Below are positions 21,094-31,753 of a stretch of DNA of 64,000 bases, piece by piece. Position 1 is the stretch's first letter, and each line of letters begins with the position of its first letter. The notes beneath the pieces are model-generated. The model had not been told where the DNA came from. It made no database searches and saw only the letters and a list, made by a program, of their open reading frames with translations. A program made the position numbers and the translations under genes. The stretch is from Gracilariopsis chorda (lineage: Eukaryota > Rhodophyta > Florideophyceae > Gracilariales > Gracilariaceae): contig NBIV01000029.1 of the NCBI GenBank assembly GCA_003194525.1, forward strand, positions 372,001 through 436,000. Direction: 5' to 3'.

Positions 21094-21548
21094 TCAGGAC
21101 CATCGCTCCGAACGGCGCTGTTTCAACTGTTTTAGTTCTTCCGTATGAGCACACTTCATAAAAGTGCGCATTCGCGCATCATCAACTTCCCCTTCTTCGA
21201 GCTATACAAGTAACGAACGACAACAAGTCAGTTGAACTTTTTCAAAAGAAAAGTTGGAAGCGAATGAATGTGTATGTCACTTACTGGGTGTTGAGAGTAC
21301 ACGAGATTGTAACATTGAGAGGACATGCAGCGCAAAACGCAGTTCTCGATATCGTCTGCTGTCTGTGGAACATCGCATATTTGAATGCTCTGTGCGCATT
21401 GTTGGCGGGATTGTCTTAAACGACGCCACACTTGATGATTGGTTTTCTGGTTGAGACGCGCTTGTGCTGGTAAAGTATGAAATGTGAGCAGGAGCAGGAC
21501 GACGACAAGGAGGGGGAGCAATGTGATGCGTTTGGAGCAATGTGACAT
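21094..21548 (-). CDS. Small secreted cysteine protein (DUF4787-like), one intron
   Basis: Joined exons 21548-21285 and 21201-21094 encode 123 residues. An N-terminal signal peptide (about residues 6-30) is followed by a mature domain with CVLRCMSSQCYNLVY, spliced onto PLEEGEVDDAR and TFMKC. This C..RC.S..CY.L.Y...PLEEGE pattern is that of a small secreted eukaryotic family that I recall as DUF4787; function unknown. The 83-nt intron starts GTAAGT directly after a Pro codon (phase 0) and ends TATAG. Without splicing the frame would end in an unrelated tail. The family match across the junction is strong evidence for the splice. The family name is from memory. Confidence 0.82.
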
Positions 21549-22761
21549 GTTTGTCGAGACAGCGTTGTACGGAAAGGAAACGTCCCAGTGTGACGACGAC
21601 GGTCGAGAATAAAGGCTGTGTATTATTGCATGCGTCGTATCAGCAAGCTTTGTACGCGGATGTGGATGGTGGCGGTGAGAGATTGCGGGTGTACGAAAGC
21701 GGTCTCGAGTGCGCTAGGGGAAAGCTGGAGCTGGAATGGCGGGAAAACAGGTTTCATATGAGAATCAAGGGACATGGCTTGCAGTGGTTGGCAATAAAGG
21801 CGGTAACGAATGGGACAGCCAGCAAGCAGGCTGCTAGAGCAACGAAAGAAACTGCGCGTTTGAGGGCACGTGGCCAGTGGCCACGTGCGTGATGTAGAGG
21901 TGGCACTGGGCACGGTGGGGTGTGATCTCGAGGCGGGACACTCGCTCAAGTGATGCGGACAACTAGCGCAGGACTTCGGTTCGAGAAACTGAGCTCGGGA
22001 AGGGCCAGGATTTGCGGGGAAGAACGAGACACGACTGGATCATAAGTCGATGCTGTCGCGCCGCTTTTTTTTGGAAGTAGGCAATCTACGCTGGCAGATG
22101 GGGTCTCGAGCTTGACTCGAGAGCGCCGACTATGCGCGAGAGCGCCGGTTTCTGGCGGGCTATTCGGGCGCACGTGGCGGTCGCGAGGGACTTCCTTTCC
22201 AGCAGCGAAGCAATATAGTGTGGTACAGTCAGTTAAACAGCAAGACAGGTCGCCTCGCAGGTAGGCTCGGCGGGACGAACGGCAGGCCGTTGTGCATCAA
22301 AGAGCACTACGCAGAGGCGACACGTCAAGAAAGGTGGGACGCGCCGACTTGGCGGAAAGCACCGCGCCAGTGAAGAATACGACGGCGGCGGCGGCGGGAC
22401 GTGGACGGCGTGCGGGACGTTGCGACCGTTCTTTGAGTGAAGTTGTGGGGGGAGCGCGACGCGCACGGCCATTGGGCGATGCCCGCGGATTTACAGCGGA
22501 CTCGCTGCACTCGGCTAAAGTTACGCACAACAGCCCTGCGCACAACTCCCGCGCTCCCGTACGTGGCGCGCCTCTCACTCCACGCTGGCGCGCCTGTCAC
22601 GCGCCACCCTCCCGCGTAGCCCATTCTGCACCTGGCGACTTCTCCAGTCCACCGTCCCAGTCTCAACTTCCGTCCTCACCCCACCCCCGTTCCCCCCCCC
22701 CCCCACCCCCGTCCCCTCACTCCATCCTCTTCAAAACCCCTTTTAAGCCCCTCTTCCCCTA
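21549..22761. other. Intergenic, divergent promoter region
   Basis: About 1.2 kb between the secreted cysteine protein and the coiled-coil gene. No coding signature was seen. Just upstream of 22,762 the plus strand becomes strongly C/T-rich, with a run of C near 22,690, resembling the pyrimidine-rich leader seen before 6,936. Confidence 0.45.
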
Positions 22762-23802
22762 ATGAAGTTTTCCTCCTCCGCGGTGGAACGTTCTCCCAAC
22801 CCCGCCCCATCTTCCCAAATGCGTCGTCGTCTCGCCTCCCAGCCCTCTTCCCCCGATCCACCGGCGTATCCCACCGTAACGCGTTGGGCATCCACCGCAC
22901 GTCGTCCTACTTCTCTCTCCGACAGCCCCACCGCCCGCGATGTCTCCTATTCCTCAGTCGCCCTTCGTCATTCCAATTCATCAACAGACCGCAGAAATAT
23001 CACTCCCTCCATCTCCCTACCACCCCAACACACTAATCTCCGCCCGTCCGCCCAGCGCACACACTCCCTACACACAGACCCCCCCAGGGAGAGCATCCAA
23101 CGTCAAGCCACTTTAAAACGCTCAGACTCCCTTTTACAACGCGCCAGACGCGTGTTCAGTCTCCCTTCCAGTCTCAGAAGACGAACCACCCGCGAATTCG
23201 TCCCGCCTCCGGATAATCTCAGAAGACGTCCACGAACCACAAGTGCCACAGACCGATTTGAAAATCTCGCCGCAGCCGATTATATTCCACGTCCTAGGAA
23301 CTCATTCGGAGCCGCTGCCCGCCGTGTCACAGAGAGATACCACCGTCGAAAAGAACCTTTACAGGAAGAACACCATCCCACGGCCGCCCAACTCACCGCT
23401 GCTCAAGAACGTATCAGCGCGCTTGAGAATGAGCTTGAACTGGAACGAATCCGCTCTTCCCGTGCCAGACGTCGAGTTCGCGAGTTGGAACAACAAACCA
23501 TTGCCTGTCGACACGCCATCCCGGCTGTGGAAACCATCATCAAGTCCGCACTGGCTCAATTTGACGCCAAGGAGGCCGCCCTACGTCACACCATTTCAAG
23601 AATGGATCATGAGTATGCTACCCTGCTCGCGGAGAAGAAGGAAGCTGTTAGACTGCTTAATGCATTCGTTGGAAGGGGTACGCGTTCGCCGCCACCCTCC
23701 TCTTTTTCTTCCGTTTCCGATGGCAGTGATGGTGTTAAGGAACGACGTGCATACAGTTTGGACACAATTCGAAGGGGTAAGCCTTCCTTTTCTGAAGAAT
23801 GA
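22762..23802 (+). CDS. Hypothetical Ser/Arg-rich protein with C-terminal coiled coil
   Basis: A 346-residue product from the ATG at 22762. The first 200 residues are Ser, Pro and Arg-rich and probably disordered, with many RRR clusters and possible phosphosites. About residues 205-305 form a long helical, heptad-like region (TAAQERISALENELELERIR... then AVETIIKSALAQFDAKEAAL) expected to make a coiled coil. The tail is Ser-rich again. No known family is recognised. Codon pattern, length and the pyrimidine-rich leader support a real gene. A cytoskeletal or scaffold role would be a guess. Confidence 0.6.
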   Translation: MKFSSSAVERSPNPAPSSQMRRRLASQPSSPDPPAYPTVTRWASTARRPTSLSDSPTARDVSYSSVALRHSNSSTDRRNITPSISLPPQHTNLRPSAQRTHSLHTDPPRESIQRQATLKRSDSLLQRARRVFSLPSSLRRRTTREFVPPPDNLRRRPRTTSATDRFENLAAADYIPRPRNSFGAAARRVTERYHRRKEPLQEEHHPTAAQLTAAQERISALENELELERIRSSRARRRVRELEQQTIACRHAIPAVETIIKSALAQFDAKEAALRHTISRMDHEYATLLAEKKEAVRLLNAFVGRGTRSPPPSSFSSVSDGSDGVKERRAYSLDTIRRGKPSFSEE

Positions 23803-26137
23803 CCTACCCTTATCGCGTTTTGTCTTCGCGTTAACCTTGTGATCACACTTTCGTCTTTCGTAAAACAATCTCTGTGCCGAAGACCGAACGTCTCATACCC
23901 CTTTTGCGTTGCCGGTATATGATACATACTTTGTATGTAGTTTTATTGTTCAAAAAGAACCCTCTCTTTCCCGCCTTTTTCCACAGCCAAGGATAGATGG
24001 GACTTCATGTAAGAGCTCTTACATACTCACATTACTTGGGCCAACGGCACGTTTCAGTTTCGTCTCAATCCCACACCTTTGTGGTTATCGCTTGCTCATG
24101 ACGTGTCCAAGTATCGCTAATTCGTTGAACAATAACAGTATTGAAAAAGTTGCGAATCAATTCGAGCCGGCTCACATGGATGCCGCGGTTTTTATTTGTG
24201 CTGTTGGTAGAGCATGATGGTTTATACTGGAGCGAACCGTGTTCACCCAGTCAACCAATCCGTGAGCAACTTTCCCGACAAGGGTACAAAGTACAAGCAT
24301 CTTATTGTAAATCACAATGGAATTTTACTGGATACAGGACGAGAGAGATCAGTCAGCAAAACGTTAGTCCGTTTGATTCGTCACTGGCCGCTACTCACCG
24401 AGTGAGCCATGAGCGGAAATCCCGTCCAAATCCTTCCTGGAGCTGCGGAGTTCAAGAGAAGATCGATATTTGTGTGCTTTAGCATCAACTCCTCCGCTAC
24501 TCCCTCCACATATCCCTTTCTGCTCTAAACACTAACCACAGCCGAGAATTTTGTAAAAGAGACACTCAGGCTTTTCGCATTACTTCTGGATAGGTTTGCC
24601 ATGTGTTTAGATTCCCTGCATTGGGGACGTCATTCCTAAGTGGTGCTTTGATCCCAGGGGTTTTGAGCTTGTTATCTTGCACGAGTGACGTTGCAAAGCT
24701 TCGGCAGTGCTGCGGTGCGCTTTGTCCAATGACAAGGATGCCGAATTCCACGGAATATCTTGGCCTTCTCTGTATCTACCCTTGTACGCTCCATCAGCTA
24801 CAGTAATCTATGTGTTTCCCGTCCGCACGTGAAAAAAAGGGCCTAAAAGAGTCTCAGCAATAGTGGGAAATGGCCCGGACAGAGTTTTAGAGTCCTTGCG
24901 GAGGGAGGAATTCTTCAACAAGGGTTTCTACCACCCTTTCGGAATTAGTGGCGTGCGCCCGTTGACATACATATGATATATACATACAATCAATGTATGC
25001 AAGAGCACATTTGCGTTGATGAACATCTCTTGAAAAGCCTATGTCGCTGTGCCCATTTGACGCACAAGCTTCCCTTGCTTGCGCTGGTATAGGTTCGTAG
25101 ATCCAGGACGGCGCGGCTCATTAGAGATTATGTAACGCAAAGATGTGAGTGCGTACGCCTGATATGTGGATGAGCCCCTGTACATGTGAGTGCGCTTACC
25201 AAAGGACCCATACAAGCGAGCATGCGCGTTGTGTAGGCGCAGTTCTTGTGGCTCAAAAGATGGACAAGGGCGGCATGTCCTGCCTAAGCCGTGTCGCACA
25301 TATCGAGTTGCATCGACGAACGGTGCGGATTGCGGGGCGCGAGGAAGAGCAAAATTGACCCTGACCACAGGCGAGGTACAGGTACCTTTCGAAAAAGGCT
25401 TCAATTAGACACTTTTGGAAACAATTTAAGTTATCTCCAAAACTATTAAACTTTGGCCTTCGAAATTGCATGCAATCGCTCCAGTCGCTGTTCCAGCGTA
25501 CTCCGTTACAGCATGGTCAGGCCACAGTTGAACACGTGCGTTGAAAGGTTGAACAGTGGATATGTTGCCAAAGACGTTTATTTTTGAAACAAGGGTAAGA
25601 AGGGCGGCTCTACCACTCATTCCTGCAGTTGTGACGTCTGCATCTTGCCAGCAGGAAAGAGTGGTAGGGACGGAGCTTGAGCCCTCACAAACCTGAAATC
25701 AAATGTTTTGGTTGTCCAAAACGTTGTATTATCATTGGCGCAACACGTTGGCGCACCAAAAAGGTTAAACAATGAACGTGAAGTACAATTTTGGGTGCTA
25801 GCGCAAATTGCGCCCAGGAAACCGAAATCGTGCACTTAACTCATCTTTTCAGGGGTGCAAAGGTTTTCGCACAACTCTTTAGTTAGGTTAGAAAATAAGT
25901 AAAATCGGACTTCGGCCGCACACACCGCTGCGTGCCGCTGAATAGGTGTAACTTTTGTGGATCCGTACGCCAATTTTGCCTGCTAACGCTCGCAAATGGC
26001 CTGCAGACAAATGACAGTCGCAGCACAAAAATTTATTTTGAAACTAGGACGCTACAGACGCCTTTTTTAACATATCCAGTGCACTTTTGAGCAAAAGTAC
26101 AAAGCAGTTGATTACTTAAGCCACATCGCCAAACTTA
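23803..26137. other. Start of the transposon-rich region; no gene recognised
   Basis: About 2.3 kb with only short unmatched open frames on both strands. It marks the passage from the gene island to repeat-dominated DNA. No LTR, terminal repeat or protein relic was identified. Confidence 0.35.
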
Positions 26138-26325
26138 CCTGCTCCTGACTGGCTGGCACTAGACCAGCTGGCACTATATCAATTGTTAGAGTGCCAACCA
26201 GTCAGCAACAGGCAATTTATCAACATGCAGTAGCTGCTAGTAAACTGTACGCTTTGCTATTGCTTCTACTGCTGCTGGTTTTGTTCAGTGGTAGAGAGGC
26301 GTTGCGCCAAATGGGAGTTTTGCTT
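26138..26325 (+). repeat. Palindromic dispersed repeat, copy 1
   Basis: It starts with a hairpin GACTGGCTGGCACT (26147-26160) / AGTGCCAACCAGTC (26190-26203), then a CTG-rich stretch ending in GAGGCGTTGCGCCAA (about 26,296-26,310). The same order (hairpin of GTTGGCACT / AGTGCCAGCCA type, CAATAAACTGTAC-like word, CTG run, GAGGCGTTGCGCCAA, TTTTGC) is found at 60,374-60,560. Non-coding and MITE-like, but target duplications were not resolved. Confidence 0.65.
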
Positions 26326-27373
26326 TTGTTTTCGAATAGTTGAAAAGCAATATTGTTATACAATGAGTAGGAATAAATATATGCTTGAAATCCTCTGAAG
26401 TTGTTGCCAGGCTTGCTTTCTTGTTGAAGTAGGCGCAGAGACAGGTCCATCCGTACCACACGGTGTTTGGTTGTAAGACTGAGGTACCTTCCAACTATAC
26501 CAGCGAAGTTGATATCGAAAATCTGGTTACCAGCTGTTCAAAGTAGTGCGTAAGGCTCTATGAGATGTGTTCTGGTCTACATAATATCCAAAAATAGAAA
26601 AGGGGAAAAGGGCAGAAACCAAAAGGGAAATTACAACCCGGCGGGGTCGTGTGGAAAGCCAAAAGAGACCCGGCAGGAGGGGGGTGATGCTTGTTCACCC
26701 ATCACGGTAAAACGCAATATTGAGTCGAACGGCTACCTATTCCCATAATAGAAAGTAACCAAAACGGTAAAAACAGTGAACAATGGGCGAATCCACGGTG
26801 TAAGACAGGTCAGCGGTCCTTGTTGATACTGTGCGGGTGGGTATAATCAGACCGACCGCTGTGTAACCCCAGCAACAGTTGGTCACTTCACGCAGGCGAT
26901 AAACTCAGAGCCGAGTCACAGCTTGTCTCTACTTCAGGGTGAAATGGCAAGGCCGCTCTTCTTTAAGTACTATTGAGTCACAATAAACTAAGAAAACTAC
27001 TATTTTAGTGTGCCACACTTGTGGTCCAACAACACACTCTTGTGTCACTTGGCGGCAATGCCGGGCATGGCGCAACACAACACGTGTGAATCATGCCAAC
27101 CATGTATAATACCTGTACGCTGGCCACGCGTCCATCTGTTGCAGATACCACAGAAATAACCCACGAACGATCCAAAAATACCGATTAAAATTCATATCGA
27201 AACTCACCCAATATTTCCGAGGGCCCACTCATACCTGAGTTGAACCGATGCCATGTCAGTATTGAATCATTCATGATCCACCTCGCCTAGAGAGTATGCG
27301 CGCACGCATTGCTCTACATCACTTTTCTGGATTGGTCTGCTCTTGCAACTGAAGGACACCTTTTCTAACCACA
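26326..27373. other. Gene-free stretch before LTR copy A
   Basis: No coding sequence or RNA gene was recognised. The sequence is of ordinary composition with short open frames only. Confidence 0.35.
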
Positions 27374-27817
27374 TGAAGTGCAATGCCCTCAGGGAGCGAT
27401 TCCAGGTAATTGGATTATTTTCCGAATGTTTCTGTAATGTAGTCATTGTATGAACTACGACCACTAGTAGTGAATTCGAAACGTGAGACACGGAACAGTC
27501 AATTGGCGGTTGGCCACAGTAGTGGGCATGAACCACCAAAAGGGGAGTAATTTAGCTAATTTTATTTATTGTTTTTACACCAATTTCTGGGATTGTTAGT
27601 ACTTAGTGCACCGGCGAGTTTCTGTCGCACCAGTAAACCTTCCCCAACAAGGGACTCCAACCTGGGGGATTGGCTCTAGACCTCACCGCCTTTGCGTGTG
27701 CTCTGCTCCTCTTTGGAGGGAAGCACCGTCACATACTGGAAGTCTAACCCCCTTGCCTATCTAAAGGACCCCAGTATTCCCATTGTTATTCCAACTGTCT
27801 TGGGGTTTTAGCTAGCC
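27374..27817 (+). repeat. LTR copy A (5' half only) of the TGAAGTGCAA family
   Basis: Begins TGAAGTGCAATGCCC and follows copies B and C through shared blocks (CAATTGGCGGTTGGCCACAG, the T-rich block, TTCCCCAACAAGGGA, CATCTAA / GTCTAACCCCC). It is more diverged than B and C, its internal hairpin is decayed, and homology stops near 27,817, about half of the 825-830 bp full LTR. The ATG of the tyrosine recombinase frame follows 18 bases later. Confidence 0.8.
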
Positions 27818-27834
27818 ATCGTCATCCCCGAAGC

Positions 27835-29094
27835 ATGTCCGTTCCCAGCAGCGTTTCAACACGCGTTCGAAAAGGGAGAGGTTCAAAGAGGCCAAACCTT
27901 AGTCTCAGCGATGATTAAAGACTCCGTGCTCCATACGAACTTGTGTCTTCTGCTTGCAGTGCTTCTACTAAGTCCAACATAAAGCTCGCTTTGAAAGTAA
28001 TTACAGATTACGCAAAGATCAAACAAGCTCCTGATCCTATTAGAGTAACGCCGTCCAGTTCAACCTTTGTTTTGAATCTATTAGCAGACTACTGCCAATT
28101 CGGGAAGCCAAACAGCCTGAAGAATGATGCAATAAATGCGTTAATACAAGGCTTGAGACACGTTTACTCTCAAAATGGTCACAGCAGGACATGGTTTGTT
28201 GATAAAGCAAATTCGAAAGCTCATGGAAACCCTTTAATAGGCAATCCCGAGCTTGATGCGTTACTAAGATCACACAGAGTGCATCTTGCGCATTACGGTG
28301 TTGTAACATTGCGCTCACAGCCTATAACGGTTGAGCAGGTTTGTGATCACGCCGAGAAGTACTGGTATAGTGGTCATCAGCGATCTGTCAACATAATGGA
28401 TGTTCTTCTTCATTCTATTATAGTCATTGGTTTAAACTTGGGACTGCGTTATGATGAAATTTCTAAGCTTAAAGTTGAAAATGTGTCTGTGGGATCCGGT
28501 GGATGCACTCTTATTATAAATGAGTCTGTAAAGAATTCTACCAAGCAGAGGATTTACAAACTTAGAGACTGGGCAGGGAACACGGCTTTACGATTTTCAT
28601 TGCTCATGGATCCTTTTGTTGCAATGTACTCCTGGTTGATGTTGCGCGGGAGCTCACGAGGACCTTTGCTTTGCGATGTACGAACTTCAGCAGTTGGAAA
28701 TGTTCTTGACCATTCTCGGCACTGGAGCGCAAAAAAGTTCACGGAGTTCCTTCAACGGCGATTACTCTCAATAGGCGTTAGCAAAGGTGAGGTTAAAATG
28801 TACTCTGGACATTCCATCAAAAAGGGGAGCAGTTCAGCTGTATCGATTGCTAGGTCCCAGAGATGAAGCGATCATGGAGATAATTCAGATGACTGGTCAT
28901 CATGCATACGCAAACTATTGTGCGGCATATAACGACTGTGCCCCTCAATCTCTTCCTCGCTTTACATCTGTATCAGAGTACATCAAGCACGCCGAGAAGA
29001 TATCCATAGAGTCAGATATTATTCACGATAGTATGGCTTTTCAAGCGTTCATGACAGACGTTTATGAAGAGCAAACTGACGCACAGCATCATTA
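27835..29094 (+). pseudogene. Tyrosine recombinase (Crypton-like), one stop and one frameshift
   Basis: A stand-alone YR reading frame of about 420 codons. From the ATG at 27835 the frame meets one TAA (27916), then is open from 27919 to about 28,865, with an SAM-like helical N-terminal domain and the first catalytic Arg in GLNLGLRYDEISKL. Next comes MYSGHSIKKG, the H-x-x-[RK] motif with Lys in place of Arg. A one-base loss in the A/G run at about 28,813-28,822 moves the rest to the next frame: LYRLLGPRDEAIMEI, then MTGHHAYANYCAAYN, holding the last His and the nucleophilic Tyr, ending at 29094. No RT or gag lies beside it, as expected for Crypton-type elements, though other YR families are possible. 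It is followed by the hairpin satellite. Confidence 0.75.
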
Positions 29095-29431
29095 AACAAG
29101 TTTTCTAATACAAACAACTTCTTTAGGTCCTGGCAAGTGGAGTAGTCTACCACACGTCTATGTAACCAAGATAAGACTACGTATATCTACGCCACATAAT
29201 CAGTACTAACAATCGAACAGCTACGTACATAGACGTAAACAAAAGCGGTAAGATTTACACGATGTGGCGTATATTTCTAAAGTTCGGGATAAGAAAGCAC
29301 TAGAGAGCCCACACAAATCATGTAGAATACATAAACGAGCCTCCCAAAAAACAGAGAAGGTACGCAACGTAAAACAAACCACTTCGATACAAGTTTTGCC
29401 ACATATTTCATTCTCCTGAAAAGCAATTGAA

Positions 29432-29830
29432 GTGGCGTAACCACCCTCTTCATGGCGTCCAGCGGGCATAACCCACTGGACGCCATGTATCGTAGGAGGA
29501 TGTGCTATACCCGGCCCTCCTCGTCGCACCGAATGGGCGCAGCCCACTCAGTGCCACACCAACAGACCCGAGGTTGCGTAACCGCCCTCTTCATGGCGTC
29601 CACCGGGCATAACCCACTGGACGCCATGTATCGTAGGAGGAGGTGGCATAACCAGCCCTCCTCGTGGCAGTGAATGGGCGCAGCCCACTCAGTGCCACAA
29701 CAACAGACCCGAGGTGGCGTAACCGCCCTCTTCATGGCGTCCAGCGGGCATAACCCACTGAACGCCATGTATTGTAGGAGGAGATGGCATAACCAGCCCT
29801 CCTTGTGGTACGGAGTGGGCATAGCCCTCT
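29432..29830 (+). repeat. 141-bp tandem satellite, about 2.8 copies, hairpin-rich
   Basis: The phrase CTTCATGGCGTCC recurs with its ATG at 29452, 29593 and 29734, exactly 141 bases apart. Each unit carries a hairpin ATGGCGTCCA ... TGGACGCCAT and a smaller one TGGGC-GCA-GCCCA, plus paired GTGGCATAACC / GAGGAGG blocks. The copies are nearly identical, apart from scattered substitutions. 141 is a multiple of three, so open frames cross the array, but none looks like a real protein. It lies about 340 bases after the tyrosine recombinase frame. Confidence 0.9.
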
Positions 29831-29962
29831 TGGTGAGGTTTTTTTATCTCAGTCTATCTAGGTACAATAGTATAAGTATTACATGTGAACTGATTACCTA
29901 AAGATAATGAGATTGTCTTTGTTGTGTTTAAACTATTTTATAGTTCGCACAAAACGTAAACG

Positions 29963-30308
29963 CTATCTACTTTTCAGTATAGCAGATATGGATTGAGGTC
30001 TTTCTCGCAGCTTAAAGTGCTGATTGAATCCGTCAATAGCTGCTTTCCATCTTTCAGTAGTTTCTTCTTCGTTGATTCGTAAGGTAACTGGACCAAACTC
30101 GGATATTAGTTCAATAGGAGCCCTATAGCGTAGAAACAGGTTCTTTTGACCAGTTTTGGACCACATCCAGTCTTCATAGCCAACAATATACTTTCTGCGA
30201 TTTGCCGCATTCCCAAAAAGTCTGACTGCTTTATACCCTCTGTCACTAGACTCTTTACGCCAAATTTCTATGGCTTCTTCCGCTGTTATAGGCATCCATG
30301 GTATGAAT
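29963..30308 (-). pseudogene. Unknown protein-coding frame, downstream part, interrupted by solo LTR B
   Basis: The minus-strand frame reads MPITAEEAIEIWRKESS, KAVRLFGNAANRRKYIVGYE, then MWSKTGQKNLFLRYRAP and a stop at 29963. Removing LTR B and one copy of its target duplication joins this frame without a break to codons encoded at 31,139-31,200 (GELKADQKLKAFVRFIPW then MPITAEE). So the LTR entered a continuous reading frame. The protein is not recognised. It could be a host gene or part of another mobile element. Confidence 0.5.
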
Positions 30309-30313
30309 CGAAC

Positions 30314-31138
30314 TGAAGTGCAACGCCCTCAGGGAGGGATTCTGGGTACTTGAACGCTTTCCCGATATTATCGGTTGTGTAGTGTGTATATGAACTACGC
30401 CCCACTATGGTGGATATGGACACGTGGGACACGGTTTTGGGTCAATTGGCGGTTGGCCACAGTAGTGGATGTTGCCACGAAATGTGGAGTATTTTAGCTA
30501 ATATTATTTATTATTTTCACACCCATTTCTGGGAAGCTAGTACTTAGTGCGACGGCGCACTGCCGTCGCACCAGTAAACCTTCCCCAACAAGGGACCCCA
30601 ACCTGGGGAATTGGCTCTAGTTGTTGCCGCTTGCGCGCGTACTCTACTCCTCCTTGGAGGTAAACGCCGTAAACCACGGGACATCTAACCCCCTTGCACA
30701 TCTAAAGGGACCCATCACTGGGAGTATAATTGTTCCAATTGCATTGGTGTTTCGCCCTGTATAGGGATATTGTTACCGGCATCGCCGTATCCGTTCGTCG
30801 CTCTCGCGACTCACATCGTCCTCTCTTCCTCCTCTTCGCCCTTCCCTTTCCCCCCTTTTAGGGTAGCACCTCCCGCTATCCGCGGCTCTCGTGTGCGCAT
30901 CCGCTCACACACCCCCACTTACGTGGAAACATACCTCTACTGAGGATCACACCCCGCTCACGCGGATACCGATTCTTCGCCTTCACCTCCCTGCGCGAGT
31001 CGCGACAGGTGTCCCTGGTCTTACAAACCGGCTTCGCCGTGACACCTCTGGGAGGGCTCTACCCAACTGGGTTCACCTCGTGAGAGGAAGATCCCGAACG
31101 TCTTTCGGTGTTTTTCCCCTTTGGGGCATTGCACCACA
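30314..31138 (+). repeat. Solo LTR copy B, with target duplication CGAAC
   Basis: 825 bp, beginning TGAAGTGCAACGCCC and ending GGGGCATTGCACCACA, so it has TG...CA ends within an imperfect terminal inverted repeat. The five bases before it (30309-30313) and after it (31139-31143) are both CGAAC. No internal retroelement domain adjoins either side, so it is a solo LTR left by recombination. It includes a perfect 10-bp hairpin GTGCGACGGC/GCCGTCGCAC (30547-30571) and a TTCCCCA...TGGGGAA stem, both kept in copy C. Confidence 0.93.
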
Positions 31139-31753
31139 CGAACAAATGCCTTGAGCTTCTGATCTGCCTTTAGTTCTCCAGAAGATGAAATAGAGGAAGT
31201 TCAAAGTTGAAACTCATTTTCGGTGCTGGATCTTAGTACAAGCTAATGCATTCTGTTGAATCTTCGAAAGTGATGACATCTCGTTTGTCACTTGGTTATC
31301 AGCGACCGTAAAACCCTCTTCGGATTGCCGTTTTTGCTGCAAATTGCTACTATCTGTAGGATTGTTTTCAAGCCTTCGTTGATGTATCAAGAACAGTCGA
31401 TGTTCTAGTTCTTTCTTCCATACTTCCATTCTTTCGTCATTGTTATTTGACGAAGCACAAGATTGATTGAGAATCTTACGACTCATTTCAACGCCTTTCG
31501 TGAATTCAAGCTCTATTACTTGTCTTGGTGTTGGAAACCCAATTCCATCCCCACCTCCCTGTATTGGCTTAATGTACCCATGGCGTTCCATGGTTTGAAG
31601 ATATTCGTTGATAAAGGAAGTGTCTATGTCTGGTAAATGTTGGAGATTTAGACGAGTAGAAGTACTATACCTTTGCAATGCATTGTACGGTTCAAACTGG
31701 CAAAATAACGATTCTGAGCCATTATTTTGACAGTTTGAACCTTTTGCGAACCA
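31139..31753 (-). pseudogene. Unknown protein-coding frames upstream of LTR B insertion
   Basis: A minus-strand open frame without ATG runs from 31753 to a stop at 31214 (WFAKGSNCQNNGSESLF, then ALQRYSTSTRLNLQHLPDID, KPIQGGGDGIGFPTPRQVI). It begins after a CTAAT / CGCAAAAG sequence that could be a branch point and splice acceptor. A second open frame begins at 31200 and continues across the LTR B insertion point. The two are in different frames, so an intron or a frameshift near 31,200-31,235 would be needed to join them. Product not recognised. Confidence 0.4.

Noticed and set aside
22233..22666. Overlapping frames upstream of the coiled-coil gene
   Set aside because: Low-complexity, overlapping on both strands, no motif; likely promoter and leader sequence.
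29432..29830. CRISPR-like array
   Set aside because: Units are contiguous 141-bp satellite copies without unique spacers, in a eukaryotic context.
29221..29901. Several open frames on both strands through the satellite
   Set aside because: The 141-bp period is a multiple of three, so any open unit stays open over the array; the peptides are repeats of the DNA pattern, not a protein family.
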